Below, one piece after another: positions 19,576 to 27,424 of a stretch of 64,000 nucleotides of DNA (positions are counted from its first letter, which is position 1; every line of letters begins with the position of its first letter). This stretch comes from CALXXL01 sp034926605 (lineage in GTDB: Bacteria; Verrucomicrobiota; Lentisphaeria; Victivallales; Victivallaceae). The stretch lies in contig JAYFQV010000005.1 of the NCBI GenBank assembly GCA_034926605.1, positions 1-64,000 on the forward strand, read 5' to 3'. The notes beneath the pieces were generated by a model. It had not been told where the DNA came from, searched no databases, and saw only the letters and a program-made list of their open reading frames with translations. A program made the position numbers and the translations under genes.

Positions 19576-20364
19576 ATGATAAAACTTATCGCCGCCGACA
19601 TGGACGGCACGCTGTTGGACTCCCAAAGGCGGCTGCCGCCCGATCTCATACCCGTACTGGATGAACTTTCCGAACGAGGCATTTTGTTCGCCGCCGCCAG
19701 CGGAAGGCAATATTACAATCTGCGCAGTCTGTTCAAGGAAGTTGCCGACCGCATTGCGTTTATCTGCGAAAACGGCGGCATGGTGTTCTATCAGGGAAAA
19801 AACATCCACCGCAGTCCGATCCCGTTCGAAAAACTGTCCGCGCCGCTGGCGGCAGCCCGCGGGCTTGAGTATCCGGCGGTTATATTTTGCGGAGTGGAGG
19901 CGGCGTGGACGGAGAACCCCGACGAGATATTCCAGTCCGATTTGGCAAAGTACTATGCGCGCCGGGAAATGATCTCCGACCTTATGACAGTGCCGGACGA
20001 TGTATGCAAGATGGCTGTTTTTCATCCGGTTGACGCCGAGAAGTTTGCGCTCTCGTCACTTAAGCGGTTCGAGGATGATTTTCTGATCTCGGTTTCCGGA
20101 AAAAACTGGATAGATCTCATGAACCCGGGAACCAACAAGGGAACCGCCATAAAGAAACTTCAGGATATGCTCGGCATTTCCGAGGATGAGACGATGGCTT
20201 TCGGAGACTTTCTCAACGACCTTGAAATGATGCGCAGCTGTCACCACAGCTATGCGATGGCCAACAGCCATCCCGAACTCGCGGCGGCCTGCCGCTTCCG
20301 GGCGCCGTCCAACGACGACAACGGAGTGATGCGGGTAATCCGGGAAAAAGTGCTTGCCGTTTAA
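19576..20364 (+). CDS. HAD phosphatase of the Cof/IIB type
   Basis: This 262-residue cytoplasmic phosphatase has the HAD motif I DMDGTLLDS (about 8-16), motif II ASGR, and the motif III/IV region KGTAIKKL...GDFLNDLEMM. A type IIB cap lies between motifs II and III. Relatives dephosphorylate sugar phosphates, flavin mononucleotide precursors or similar small substrates; specificity is not predictable. The gene lies 20 bases after purU with no evident Shine-Dalgarno, so co-transcription is likely. A hairpin-rich non-coding block follows. Confidence 0.92.
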   Translation: MIKLIAADMDGTLLDSQRRLPPDLIPVLDELSERGILFAAASGRQYYNLRSLFKEVADRIAFICENGGMVFYQGKNIHRSPIPFEKLSAPLAAARGLEYPAVIFCGVEAAWTENPDEIFQSDLAKYYARREMISDLMTVPDDVCKMAVFHPVDAEKFALSSLKRFEDDFLISVSGKNWIDLMNPGTNKGTAIKKLQDMLGISEDETMAFGDFLNDLEMMRSCHHSYAMANSHPELAAACRFRAPSNDDNGVMRVIREKVLAV

Positions 20365-20406
20365 CCGGTTGTCGCCGCCATCTTTTCCTCCCAAGAAAAG
20401 AAGAAA

Positions 20407-20429
20407 CCGCGAGCGTGAAACACTCGCGG
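20407..20429 (-). repeat. hairpin in the intergenic block
   Basis: CCGCGAG (20407-20413) and CTCGCGG (20423-20429) form a 7-bp stem. On the minus strand it is followed by TTTCTTCTTTTC, so it may terminate minus-strand transcription toward the HAD gene. Confidence 0.55.
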
Positions 20430-20456
20430 CAAAGGCAAATATGAAGCCATTTCTTC

Positions 20457-20524
20457 CGGCGTTGTCTTTGTGACCCGTCGTAAGACGCGGATGCGGGAAG
20501 CGTCACGGCAGAAAGACAACGCCG
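20457..20524. repeat. 13-bp perfect inverted repeat enclosing smaller stems
   Basis: CGGCGTTGTCTTT (20457-20469) and AAAGACAACGCCG (20512-20524) are perfect complements. Inside, GTGAC/GTCAC (20470-20474 and 20502-20506) extends the stem, and CGTC/GACG (20476-20479 and 20484-20487) forms a small hairpin. The result is a branched 68-base structure on either strand. Its right arm abuts a repeated AAAAACCCCTTTTT element. Confidence 0.6.
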
Positions 20525-20630
20525 AAAAACCCCTTTTTCAATATTGCCCTTTTAGTCAAAGAAAAACCGCAGATACCTTGGCATCCGCGGAGAAAAAGCA
20601 ATCCGAAAAACCCCTTTTTACACGATTGCC
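20522..20630. repeat. direct repeat of an A5C4T5 element
   Basis: CCGAAAAACCCCTTTTT occurs at 20522-20538 and again at 20603-20619, 81 bases apart. Each copy is followed after 4-5 bases by ATTGCC. The element is self-complementary outside its C4 loop. Confidence 0.7.
20591..20629 (-). terminator. terminator of the 56-residue protein gene
   Basis: On the minus strand GCAATC (20629-20624) pairs with GATTGC (20603-20598) around an AAAAA-GGGG-TTTTT hairpin. A T-rich tail (20597-20591) follows. It lies 26 bases beyond the stop of the small gene. Confidence 0.65.
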
Positions 20631-20654
20631 TTTCGAAAACAGGATCAGGCGGGC

Positions 20655-20825
20655 TTACTTTTTGTCCCACACGGCCTTGCTGACGAACGCGGTCAACGGA
20701 CGGCCATCGGAGGTTTTGCCCTTGAAGGCGTAGCGCGTGGTGCCGGCGGCCTCGTAGGTCACCTTTTCGGTAACATCGGTTTCTACCTTTTTCTTCATCT
20801 TCACGTCATAGAACGTATGTTTCAT
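20655..20825 (-). CDS. 56-residue conserved-looking small protein
   Basis: This short gene has a complete set of expression signals: a promoter (20901-20872), GGGAGG (20838-20833) 7 bases before its ATG, and a terminator after its stop. The product starts MKHTFYDVKMKKKVETDV and ends in FVSKAVWDKK. It is basic, has no cysteine, signal peptide or membrane segment, and looks like a small folded beta-rich protein with a K-G-K-T-S-D-G-R-P-L turn. I do not recognise the family. Its size, basic charge and strong Shine-Dalgarno are compatible with an abundant nucleic-acid- or ribosome-associated protein, but that is inference. Confidence 0.75.
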   Translation of the reverse strand: MKHTFYDVKMKKKVETDVTEKVTYEAAGTTRYAFKGKTSDGRPLTAFVSKAVWDKK

Positions 20826-20871
20826 TTCGAAACCTCCCTTGGGTTGAAGTGGTAAACTAGGGTTTCTGTGT

Positions 20872-20901
20872 TAAATATGAACGGTATTTAGCGATTGTCA
20901 A
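20872..20901 (-). promoter_or_regulatory. promoter of the 56-residue protein gene
   Basis: On the minus strand consensus TTGACA (20901-20896) is 18 bases from TATTTA (20877-20872). It gives a leader of about 40 bases. Confidence 0.6.
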
Positions 20902-21010
20902 GCCTTTCAAGCGTTTTTTTTGAGGAAAAAAGCGAAAAAATGGCGATAGAAACCGTTTCCGGCGTAAAAGCGGCAAAAACTACGTATTTCGTGTGATTTG
21001 CGGTGAAAAT

Positions 21011-21038
21011 TTGCAAAATGTGTTTTGCGTGTTATATT
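21011..21038 (+). promoter_or_regulatory. rpsA promoter
   Basis: TTGCAA (21011-21016) and TATATT (21033-21038) are 16 bases apart, predicting a start near 21045 and a long leader. Confidence 0.65.
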
Positions 21039-21169
21039 ATGTACTTGCGCGTACGCCTGCGGAGCGGTTTCCGCCGGAAAGATGGCGCGTGGAACAGACA
21101 ACCCAGCGGCGCGGGTCCGTCAAGGCGGCGGATGCGCGGGAAAAGAAAAACATGGCAAAGGAACAACAA

Positions 21170-22891
21170 ATGGCGTCCGAAACTGCGAGCTTCGTCGAAC
21201 TGGACAACATGCCCTCGATGGAGCAGCTCCTCGGCGGCGGCACGGTCAAAAAAGAATTTGCGGTAAACAACATTGTTACCGGCAAGGTGGTGGAAAAGCG
21301 TAACGACGGCGCGTTGGTGGACATCGGCTACAAGGCCGAAGGCTTCGTCTCCGCGATGGAGTTCGGCACCAAGTGGGAAGACGTTGCGGTGGGCGACAAT
21401 ATCGACGTCTACCTTGAAGAAATCGAAAACGAGAACTCGATGCCCGGTATCAGCTTCGCCAAGGCTTCGAGCATCAAGGCTTGGAACCGCATCACCGAAG
21501 AGTGCGGCGAAGGCAGCGTGGTCAAGGGCGTAATGCGCCACCGCGTCAAGGGCGGCATCATCGTCGACATCGACGGCGTGGAAGCCTTCCTGCCCGGTTC
21601 GCAGATCGACATCGGTTCGGTCCGCAATATGGACGACTACCTCGGCAAGGAATACGAGGTTAAAATTCTCAAGATCAACACCGAGCGCCGCAATATCGTG
21701 GTTTCCCGCCGCGATCTGCTGGAGGAAACCATGCGTGCCCGCCGCAGCGAATTGCTGGCCAAGATGGCGGTCGGCGAGCTTCGCAAGGGCGTGATCAAGA
21801 ACATCACCGATTTCGGCGCGTTCATCGACCTCGGCGGCGTGGACGGCCTTCTCCATATCACCGACATGTCCTGGGGGCGCATCGCTCATCCGTCCGAGCT
21901 TTTCGAAGTCGGGCAGGATGTTGAAGTGGTCATCCTCGACATCGACAACACCAAGGAGCGCGTGAGCCTCGGCTACAAGCAGAAGTCCGCGAATCCGTGG
22001 GAAGGCGTGGCCGAGAAGTATCCGGTCGGCAGCAAGATTAACGGTCGCGTGGTCAACATAATGCCGTACGGCGCCTTCGTTGAACTCGAAGACGGCGTCG
22101 AGGGCTTGATCCACGTCTCCGAAATGAGCTGGACCAAGCGTATCACCAAGGCGGGCGAAGTGGTTCGCGTCGGCGAGAACGTCGAAGCGGTGGTGCTTGA
22201 CATCGACAAGGAGAGTAAGAAGATCAGTCTCGGCCTGCGCCAGAAAGAGCGCAATCCGTGGGAAGTTCTTGCAGAGAAATATCCGGTGGGCAGCCGCATC
22301 GCGGGCCGTGTGCGCAACATGACCAGCTACGGCGCGTTCGTCGAAATCGAGAACGACATCGACGGCATGATCCATGTCTCCGATATGTCCTGGACCCGCA
22401 AGATAAACAATCCCAGCGAAATACTGAAGCCCGGCGACGAGGTCGAGGCCGTGATTCTCGACATCAACCCGGAACAGCAGCGCATCAGCCTCGGACTCAA
22501 GCAGACCGAGGACGATCCCTGGTCCAATATCGAACGGCTTTACAAGGTCGGCGACCTGGTCAACGGCAAGGTCACCAAAATCACCGCGTTCGGCGCTTTT
22601 GTGGAACTTTCCCACAAGATCGACGGCCTCATCCACATCTCCCAGATCAGCAAGGATCACGTGGACAAGGTCAAGGACGTGCTGAAGGTCGGCGACGAGG
22701 TGGAAGCCCGCGTGATCAAGATGGATCACGACGAGCGCCGCATCGGTCTCTCTCTCAAGGCTGCCAATGAGCATTACTCCGATGAGGAGCTCAAGGCTGC
22801 CGGCGAAGAGTATGCCGCCGCGCTTAAGCCGGGCGAAGAGATGGTCGATATGGGCGCCGCTTTCGAAGGCATCAATTTCGATCAGAAGTAA
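21170..22891 (+). CDS. rpsA: 30S ribosomal protein S1
   Basis: S1 binds mRNA leaders on the small subunit and helps initiation. The 573-residue product has six S1 (OB-fold) repeats. The first two are divergent. The last four share the GxVxxIxxFGAFVEL...GLIHxS pattern, often ending in DMSW. The C-terminal tail is acidic, and the length matches the classical six-repeat form. ATG 21170 is preferred to ATG 21152 because AAAGGA (21157-21162) stands 7 bases before it. The ~125-base leader could carry autoregulatory structure. A strong terminator follows. Confidence 0.96.
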   Translation: MASETASFVELDNMPSMEQLLGGGTVKKEFAVNNIVTGKVVEKRNDGALVDIGYKAEGFVSAMEFGTKWEDVAVGDNIDVYLEEIENENSMPGISFAKASSIKAWNRITEECGEGSVVKGVMRHRVKGGIIVDIDGVEAFLPGSQIDIGSVRNMDDYLGKEYEVKILKINTERRNIVVSRRDLLEETMRARRSELLAKMAVGELRKGVIKNITDFGAFIDLGGVDGLLHITDMSWGRIAHPSELFEVGQDVEVVILDIDNTKERVSLGYKQKSANPWEGVAEKYPVGSKINGRVVNIMPYGAFVELEDGVEGLIHVSEMSWTKRITKAGEVVRVGENVEAVVLDIDKESKKISLGLRQKERNPWEVLAEKYPVGSRIAGRVRNMTSYGAFVEIENDIDGMIHVSDMSWTRKINNPSEILKPGDEVEAVILDINPEQQRISLGLKQTEDDPWSNIERLYKVGDLVNGKVTKITAFGAFVELSHKIDGLIHISQISKDHVDKVKDVLKVGDEVEARVIKMDHDERRIGLSLKAANEHYSDEELKAAGEEYAAALKPGEEMVDMGAAFEGINFDQK

Positions 22892-22908
22892 AATTCGCTC
22901 ATTCCAAA

Positions 22909-22937
22909 AACGGCCGGGTTTTCCGGCCGTTTTTTTT
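22909..22937 (+). terminator. intrinsic terminator after rpsA
   Basis: AACGGCCGG (22909-22917) pairs with CCGGCCGTT (22923-22931) and is followed by a run of T to 22937. Confidence 0.9.
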
Positions 22938-22947
22938 AAGGAAAACT

Positions 22948-23880
22948 ATGGAAATATCAATATTCGGGGCGGCGATTCTTGCTTCTCTGGCCGGGGTGTG
23001 CTTCGCGGGGATTGGAATTGCCTACCGTTTCGGCGAGCCGCGCGGCGTTTCGCCGATGCAGAGTTTCTTTTTCGCGTCGTTGATCGGCGCCGGCTGGTGC
23101 CTGGCGAGCGGTTACGGCGAACTGTCGTCGGCGCCGTGGTTTTTTGTACCGGCTGCGTTTGCGCTTGGGCTTTCCCAATATCTTCCGGTTCGGCTGATGC
23201 AGATAATCCTTAAGCTGGGGCCGCTTTCGCCGATGTGGAGCGCCCTGATGCTCTATTTTGTCCCGGTCATCCTGTTTTCCAGTCTGTTTCTGGGCGAACC
23301 TTTCACCTTGTGGAATCTGTCGTCGGTTCTGGCGGCGGTGGTGGCGGTGCTGGCGGCGGCGGTCGGCGGAGCGGATTCCGGACCGGGGCGACCGGCGGCG
23401 GGGAGAAGGGGGCGGATGGTTTACGGCCTGCTTTTGCTGGCGCTGCTGTTTGCCAACTGTCTGCTCGGAATGGGGCAGAAACTGCTGGCCACCTTGCATA
23501 CCGCCGACGGCTACAATCTCATGGATCGCTGCGGCATGCTGTTTCTGGGGGTGATGTATCTCGGCATCGCACTGCCGTTGTTCGTGAACGTCAGTGTCGG
23601 GAAGGGATGGAATTTCAAGTCGCGGATGTGGCCGGCGGTGGCCCTGCTGGCGGCGGCCGGCACGGTTGGCGGCATGATGCTGCAGACTTTTTTGCTGCCG
23701 TATCCGGCGGCGCTTTACTTCACGTGCTCCAGCAGCGCGTCGGTGCTGTTTGCCGCGATCTTCTCAGCGGCGATATTTCGGGAGAAACGTACGAAGTGGT
23801 GGTATGCCACCGTCGGCGCTACGGTGCTTTCGATATTGCTCACGAACGGTGGAACTGTTTGTGAAAAGTTATGTTTGTGA
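22948..23880 (+). CDS. EamA/DMT-family membrane transporter
   Basis: This 310-residue integral membrane protein has about ten hydrophobic segments in two halves separated by a short basic linker (GRPAAGRRGRM, about 148-158), the layout of drug/metabolite transporters. The first half has a GLSQYLPVRLMQ region and FLGEPFTLWN, reminiscent of the EamA helix 4-5 signature. Substrate unknown. AAGGA is 6 bases before the ATG, and the gene begins 10 bases after the rpsA terminator. It ends 57 bases before the SGNH gene. Confidence 0.85.
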   Translation: MEISIFGAAILASLAGVCFAGIGIAYRFGEPRGVSPMQSFFFASLIGAGWCLASGYGELSSAPWFFVPAAFALGLSQYLPVRLMQIILKLGPLSPMWSALMLYFVPVILFSSLFLGEPFTLWNLSSVLAAVVAVLAAAVGGADSGPGRPAAGRRGRMVYGLLLLALLFANCLLGMGQKLLATLHTADGYNLMDRCGMLFLGVMYLGIALPLFVNVSVGKGWNFKSRMWPAVALLAAAGTVGGMMLQTFLLPYPAALYFTCSSSASVLFAAIFSAAIFREKRTKWWYATVGATVLSILLTNGGTVCEKLCL

Positions 23881-23937
23881 CTGGAAAAATAGCTGAAGCG
23901 GTGTATATTACCGAAATAATTGCAAGAGGAAGGTGGT

Positions 23938-24906
23938 ATGTCGCTCCGTTTTGTTAAGCTTTTGCTGTTAACTCTTTTTGTGGCGCACTTTGCGATGTTC
24001 ACCCGTGCGGCTGACGCCGAGGCTGTCGCAAAGCGGATGCTGACCGGTGTCGAGCCCGGTACCATCGCGTTCAAAGGGGCCGACGGCTGGCTTTATTCCA
24101 AAAACGAGCTTGCGCATTTGGCCAAGGGCGCGCTTGTCGAGGGGAAGATAGCCGGCAAATCCAATTGCTCCAAGCCTCAGAATGCCGATCCGATTCCGGC
24201 GATAGTCGATTTCAACGACCAGCTCAAAGCGCTCGGAATCGAACTGCTGGTGGTTCCGGTTCCGCCCAAGATGGCGGTGTATCCGGCGGCGCCGCTTGCC
24301 GCCGGAGACGCGATGGCCAGCCTCAAGCCGTTTTATGAGGAACTGCGCGGCCGCGGAGTGAAGGTGCTGGACTTGTCCGACCTATTCATCGCCAATGCCG
24401 CCGCCGGGGCTCCGCTCTATTGCAAAACCGATGCTCATTGGAGTCCGTCCGGCATGCTGCTGGCGGCTGAGGAGATAACCGGTCGGAAGAAGGAGTTGAA
24501 ACCTGCCGGCATTACCGTGTCCGGCGATCTTGCCAGATCGCTGAATCCGGAAGCTCCGGCGGCCGAGACGGTTGATTTTTTTGAAGTTCCCGGAGAAAAT
24601 GTCAGTGAAAAGTCGCCTTATCTGCTTATCGGCGACAGTCACACGCTGGTGTTTCACTCCGGCGGCGATATGCTTGCCGGCAACGGCGGGCTGGTTGATC
24701 TGCTGGCCGCTCTTTGGGGGGAACCGGTCGATCTGATCGGGGTCAAAGGGTCGGCGGCCACCGCGGTGCGGGTCAATCTGTACCGCAAGGCTTCCGGCAA
24801 TCCCGAGTGGCTTAAAAACAAGAAACTGATTATATGGTGCTTTACGGCGAGGGAGTTTACCGAAAGCACCACCGGGTGGGTCAGGGTTCCGGTGCTTAAA
24901 AAATGA
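23938..24906 (+). CDS. secreted AlgX/AlgJ-like SGNH-fold protein
   Basis: This 322-residue protein has a signal peptide and an SGNH hydrolase-like domain of the type that O-acetylates exopolysaccharides. The predicted triad is Ser234 (GDSH) with Asp165 and His167 (KTDAHWS), as in AlgJ/AlgX. GWLYSKNEL near residue 50 is also typical. GAGGAAGG precedes ATG 23938, and a CTGGAA-N17-TATATT promoter (23881-23909) is possible. A second SGNH protein is encoded at 28288-30186, and the next two genes make sugar phosphate and nucleotide sugar. A role in decorating a surface glycan is inferred; no MBOT acyltransferase is visible. Confidence 0.8.
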   Translation: MSLRFVKLLLLTLFVAHFAMFTRAADAEAVAKRMLTGVEPGTIAFKGADGWLYSKNELAHLAKGALVEGKIAGKSNCSKPQNADPIPAIVDFNDQLKALGIELLVVPVPPKMAVYPAAPLAAGDAMASLKPFYEELRGRGVKVLDLSDLFIANAAAGAPLYCKTDAHWSPSGMLLAAEEITGRKKELKPAGITVSGDLARSLNPEAPAAETVDFFEVPGENVSEKSPYLLIGDSHTLVFHSGGDMLAGNGGLVDLLAALWGEPVDLIGVKGSAATAVRVNLYRKASGNPEWLKNKKLIIWCFTAREFTESTTGWVRVPVLKK

Positions 24907-24983
24907 ACATAACGTCGGAGTGATGCCCGGTGGCCGCGGATGGCGCTGGCCGGGTGCCGAAGAAAAGTTGACTGGAAAAAAAG

Positions 24984-26084
24984 ATGCTCAAACAACGCGA
25001 ACTGCGCGCTATTTGCGATAAATTCATAATGTACGGCGACTTCATGGTCGGCGTGCCGTTCGGCAGCGGCCATATCAACGACACCTACCAGATCACCTGC
25101 GATCAGGGCGGTATCCGCGTGCATTATATTCTGCAGCGGATCAATCCCAACGTATTCATCAATCCGCACAAGGTGATGGAGAATGTGGACCGGGTCACCG
25201 CGCATCTGCTTGAGAAATTCCGAATTTCCAACCGTAATCTGAAGCGCCGTACGCTGCGGCTGCTGCGCACCTATACCAATCTGCCGTATGTGTTCGATGA
25301 AAACGGCGACTGTTACCGGGCCTACGTTTTTGTGGAAAACGCCCGCAGTTACGACGTGCTTGAGGGCGAAGAGATGGCTTTTTCGGTGGCGCGAGCCTTC
25401 GGAGAGTTCCAGTGCGACCTGATCGATCTGCCCGGCCCGCGCCTGCATGAAACCATTCCGGATTTCCACAACACTCCCCGACGGCTTGAGGCGCTGATCG
25501 CCGCGTCCAAGGCCGACGCGTGCGGCCGGCTCAAGGATGTGAGCGCCGAGCTTGATTTCGTCATCAAGCGCTCCGACGACGTTTCCGCGCTGGTACGGCT
25601 GAATTCCGACGGCGACATGCCGGAACGCATCACCCACAACGACACCAAGGTGAACAATCTGCTGATCGACGATTTTTCCGGCGAAGGCATCTGCGTGCTT
25701 GATCTCGACACCGTGATGCCGGGCCTCTGCCTTTACGACTTCGGCGACATGGTCCGCACCGGCACCAACACCGCCGAGGAGGACGAGGTCAATCTCGGCA
25801 AGGTCGAGATGAGCTTCCCGATGTTCGAGGCGATTCTGCGCGGATATCTTTCCAGCGCCGGCGGTTTTCTGACCCCGGCGGAACGCGAAAACCTGCCGTT
25901 CTCCGGTAAACTTATCACACTGGAAGTCGGGATCCGTTTTCTTACCGATTACCTAAACGGCGACAAATACTTTAAAACCCGCCGTCCTACCCACAACCTT
26001 GAGCGGGCCCGCAATCAGTTCAAGCTGGTCGAATGCATCGAACAGCAGATGGACAGGATGATGTTCCTGGTCAAGAGCGTCTAA
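24984..26084 (+). CDS. phosphotransferase-family kinase, probably a sugar 1-kinase
   Basis: This 366-residue cytoplasmic kinase has the aminoglycoside/choline kinase fold. FGSGHINDTY (about 26-35) forms the nucleotide loop, ITHNDTKVNNLL holds the catalytic Asp and metal-binding Asn, and CVLDLDTVMPG is the DxD metal site. It resembles NahK-type N-acetylhexosamine 1-kinases. The next gene, 13 bases downstream, is a mannose-1-phosphate guanylyltransferase, which fits a salvage route sugar to sugar-1-phosphate to GDP-sugar. The exact sugar is inferred from context only. The ATG is preceded by a GGAA. Confidence 0.8.
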   Translation: MLKQRELRAICDKFIMYGDFMVGVPFGSGHINDTYQITCDQGGIRVHYILQRINPNVFINPHKVMENVDRVTAHLLEKFRISNRNLKRRTLRLLRTYTNLPYVFDENGDCYRAYVFVENARSYDVLEGEEMAFSVARAFGEFQCDLIDLPGPRLHETIPDFHNTPRRLEALIAASKADACGRLKDVSAELDFVIKRSDDVSALVRLNSDGDMPERITHNDTKVNNLLIDDFSGEGICVLDLDTVMPGLCLYDFGDMVRTGTNTAEEDEVNLGKVEMSFPMFEAILRGYLSSAGGFLTPAERENLPFSGKLITLEVGIRFLTDYLNGDKYFKTRRPTHNLERARNQFKLVECIEQQMDRMMFLVKSV

Positions 26085-26097
26085 ACAGGAGGTTGAT

Positions 26098-27177
26098 ATG
26101 ACTCTTCACGCAGTGGTTATGGCCGGCGGCCGCGGCGAGAGGTTCTGGCCGATGGGGAGAAGGCATCTGCCCAAGCAATTCCTGAAGCTTGCCGGCGAAG
26201 CCACCATGATCGAGGACACCGTGCTGCGGCTGTTTCCGCTGGCCAACCCGGAGGACGTTCTGGTCATTACCAACCGAAACTACGTGGATCAGTGCCGGGA
26301 GCTTTTGCCAATTCCGGAATCCAACATCATCGGCGAGCCGGAAGGGCGCAACACCGCTCCCTGCGTGGCGCTTGCCGCCGGGCTTATCCGGCGCAAAGAT
26401 ACCTCGCCGGACGCCGTTATGGTGATACTTCCCGCCGACCATGTGATAAAACCGGCCAAGGCTTTGCAGCGGGTATTGGCGGACAGCGCCGAACTGGCGC
26501 GCAAGAGCGGCAGTCTGGTCACAATCGGCATCGTGCCGACAGAACCGGCCACCGGTTATGGCTACATCCATTGCGGCGAGGCGGTTGACGCAAAGATGAA
26601 GACCCGTTTCTTCCGGGGACTCGGTTTTCGAGAGAAGCCGGAGTTGTCGGCGGCCAAGCGTTTTCTCGCCACCGGCAACTTCAAGTGGAATTCCGGCATG
26701 TTCATCTGGACGGTGGATGCCATCATGGCTGAATTTGAACGGCAGGCGCCCAAGCTGGCCGGCATGGCCAAAGCGGTGGCCGCCGCCGGCGATGAGGAGC
26801 TGGACGCGGTGATTCGCCGCGAATTTGTGAAATGCGACGCGATTTCGATAGATTATGCGGTCATGGAGAACGCCCGCCGGATCGCGGTGGCCGAGAGCGA
26901 CTTTTTCTGGGATGACATCGGCAGCTGGACCAGCATGCGTCGGCAATTTCCGGCCGATGCCGCCGGCAATGTCAGCCGCGGGCTTGCCGCGCTGGACGAC
27001 TGTGCCAACTGTATTGCAATTGCCGACGAAGGGCAGTTGATCGGTGCCGTCGGCATGCGTGACACCGTGATGATCCACGCGGGAAACGCGATGCTGGTAT
27101 GTCCGGTTTCCGAAGTGCAGCGGGTGCGAGAGCTGGTGCGCAAGCTGGAGGAGCGTAAGCTGGACGGGTTTTATTGA
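26098..27177 (+). CDS. mannose-1-phosphate guanylyltransferase
   Basis: The enzyme makes GDP-mannose from GTP and mannose-1-phosphate. The 359-residue product has the nucleotidyltransferase signature MAGGRGERFWP...PKQF near the N-terminus. It also has EPEGRNTAPC, LPADH, FREKP, WNSGMF and DDIGSW motifs typical of ManC/RfbM. It lacks the C-terminal isomerase domain found in bifunctional ManC, so it should be monofunctional. AGGAGG precedes the ATG by 6 bases. It is coupled to the kinase gene and ends before a strong terminator. Confidence 0.93.
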   Translation: MTLHAVVMAGGRGERFWPMGRRHLPKQFLKLAGEATMIEDTVLRLFPLANPEDVLVITNRNYVDQCRELLPIPESNIIGEPEGRNTAPCVALAAGLIRRKDTSPDAVMVILPADHVIKPAKALQRVLADSAELARKSGSLVTIGIVPTEPATGYGYIHCGEAVDAKMKTRFFRGLGFREKPELSAAKRFLATGNFKWNSGMFIWTVDAIMAEFERQAPKLAGMAKAVAAAGDEELDAVIRREFVKCDAISIDYAVMENARRIAVAESDFFWDDIGSWTSMRRQFPADAAGNVSRGLAALDDCANCIAIADEGQLIGAVGMRDTVMIHAGNAMLVCPVSEVQRVRELVRKLEERKLDGFY

Positions 27178-27194
27178 TACTCGAAGAATCTTTT

Positions 27195-27238
27195 TACGGC
27201 CCTGCCGGCGGATTTCCGCGGCAGGGCCGTATTTTTTT
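27195..27238 (+). terminator. intrinsic terminator after the guanylyltransferase gene
   Basis: A perfect 13-bp stem (27195-27207 with 27219-27231) is followed by seven T (27232-27238). Confidence 0.93.
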
Positions 27239-27284
27239 GCGGTGCGGCGGCGGATTCAATCGGGCGCGGAGTTATGAAAAAAGA

Positions 27285-27383
27285 ATAAAAAAGAAGAGAG
27301 TAGGCATTTCCACTCTATCACACTGTAACTTTAAGGGCTTGCGCCCCCGATGCATAAATTGTTCAGAGATTAACCTACTCTCT
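27285..27383 (-). ncRNA. candidate small structured RNA, about 90-100 nt
   Basis: On the minus strand a promoter (27418-27391) predicts a start at 27383. That base begins AGAGAGTAGG (27383-27374), which pairs perfectly with CCTACTCTCT (27304-27295). The closing stem is followed by TCTTTTTT, so the transcript is a self-contained hairpin with a terminator-like end. Inside are an apical GGGC-GCAA-GCCC hairpin with a GNRA loop (within 27333-27346) and a possible CTCT/AGAG stem. There is no open reading frame of note. I do not recognise it as SRP RNA, 6S or a known riboswitch. It lies between the convergent guanylyltransferase terminator and the NagD-like gene. Confidence 0.65.
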
Positions 27384-27390
27384 GGTATTA

Positions 27391-27418
27391 ATTATACCAA
27401 ATAAAAAGATAAAGTCAA
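27391..27418 (-). promoter_or_regulatory. promoter of the candidate small RNA
   Basis: TTGACT (27418-27413) and consensus TATAAT (27396-27391) are 16 bases apart on the minus strand. The -10 is followed by 7 bases and then the first base of the 10-bp closing stem. Confidence 0.75.
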
Positions 27419-27424
27419 GCCCCG

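Larger units (their letters stand above)
20826..21169. other. intergenic region between the small-protein gene and rpsA
   Basis: These 344 bases hold the divergent promoters of the small gene (minus, 20901-20872) and rpsA (plus, 21011-21038), the AT-rich stretch between them, and an rpsA leader of about 125 bases. I see no further gene. Confidence 0.6.

Noticed and set aside
20470..20733. 87-codon plus-strand frame in the hairpin block
   Set aside because: It has no Shine-Dalgarno, runs through two copies of a repeat and overlaps the better-supported small gene on the minus strand.
27285..27383. SRP RNA, tetrahydrofolate riboswitch or 6S RNA
   Set aside because: The SRP core (GGAAG loop region) is absent and the size is too small for 6S. 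The start resembles a THF riboswitch only superficially, and no folate gene lies downstream on that strand.
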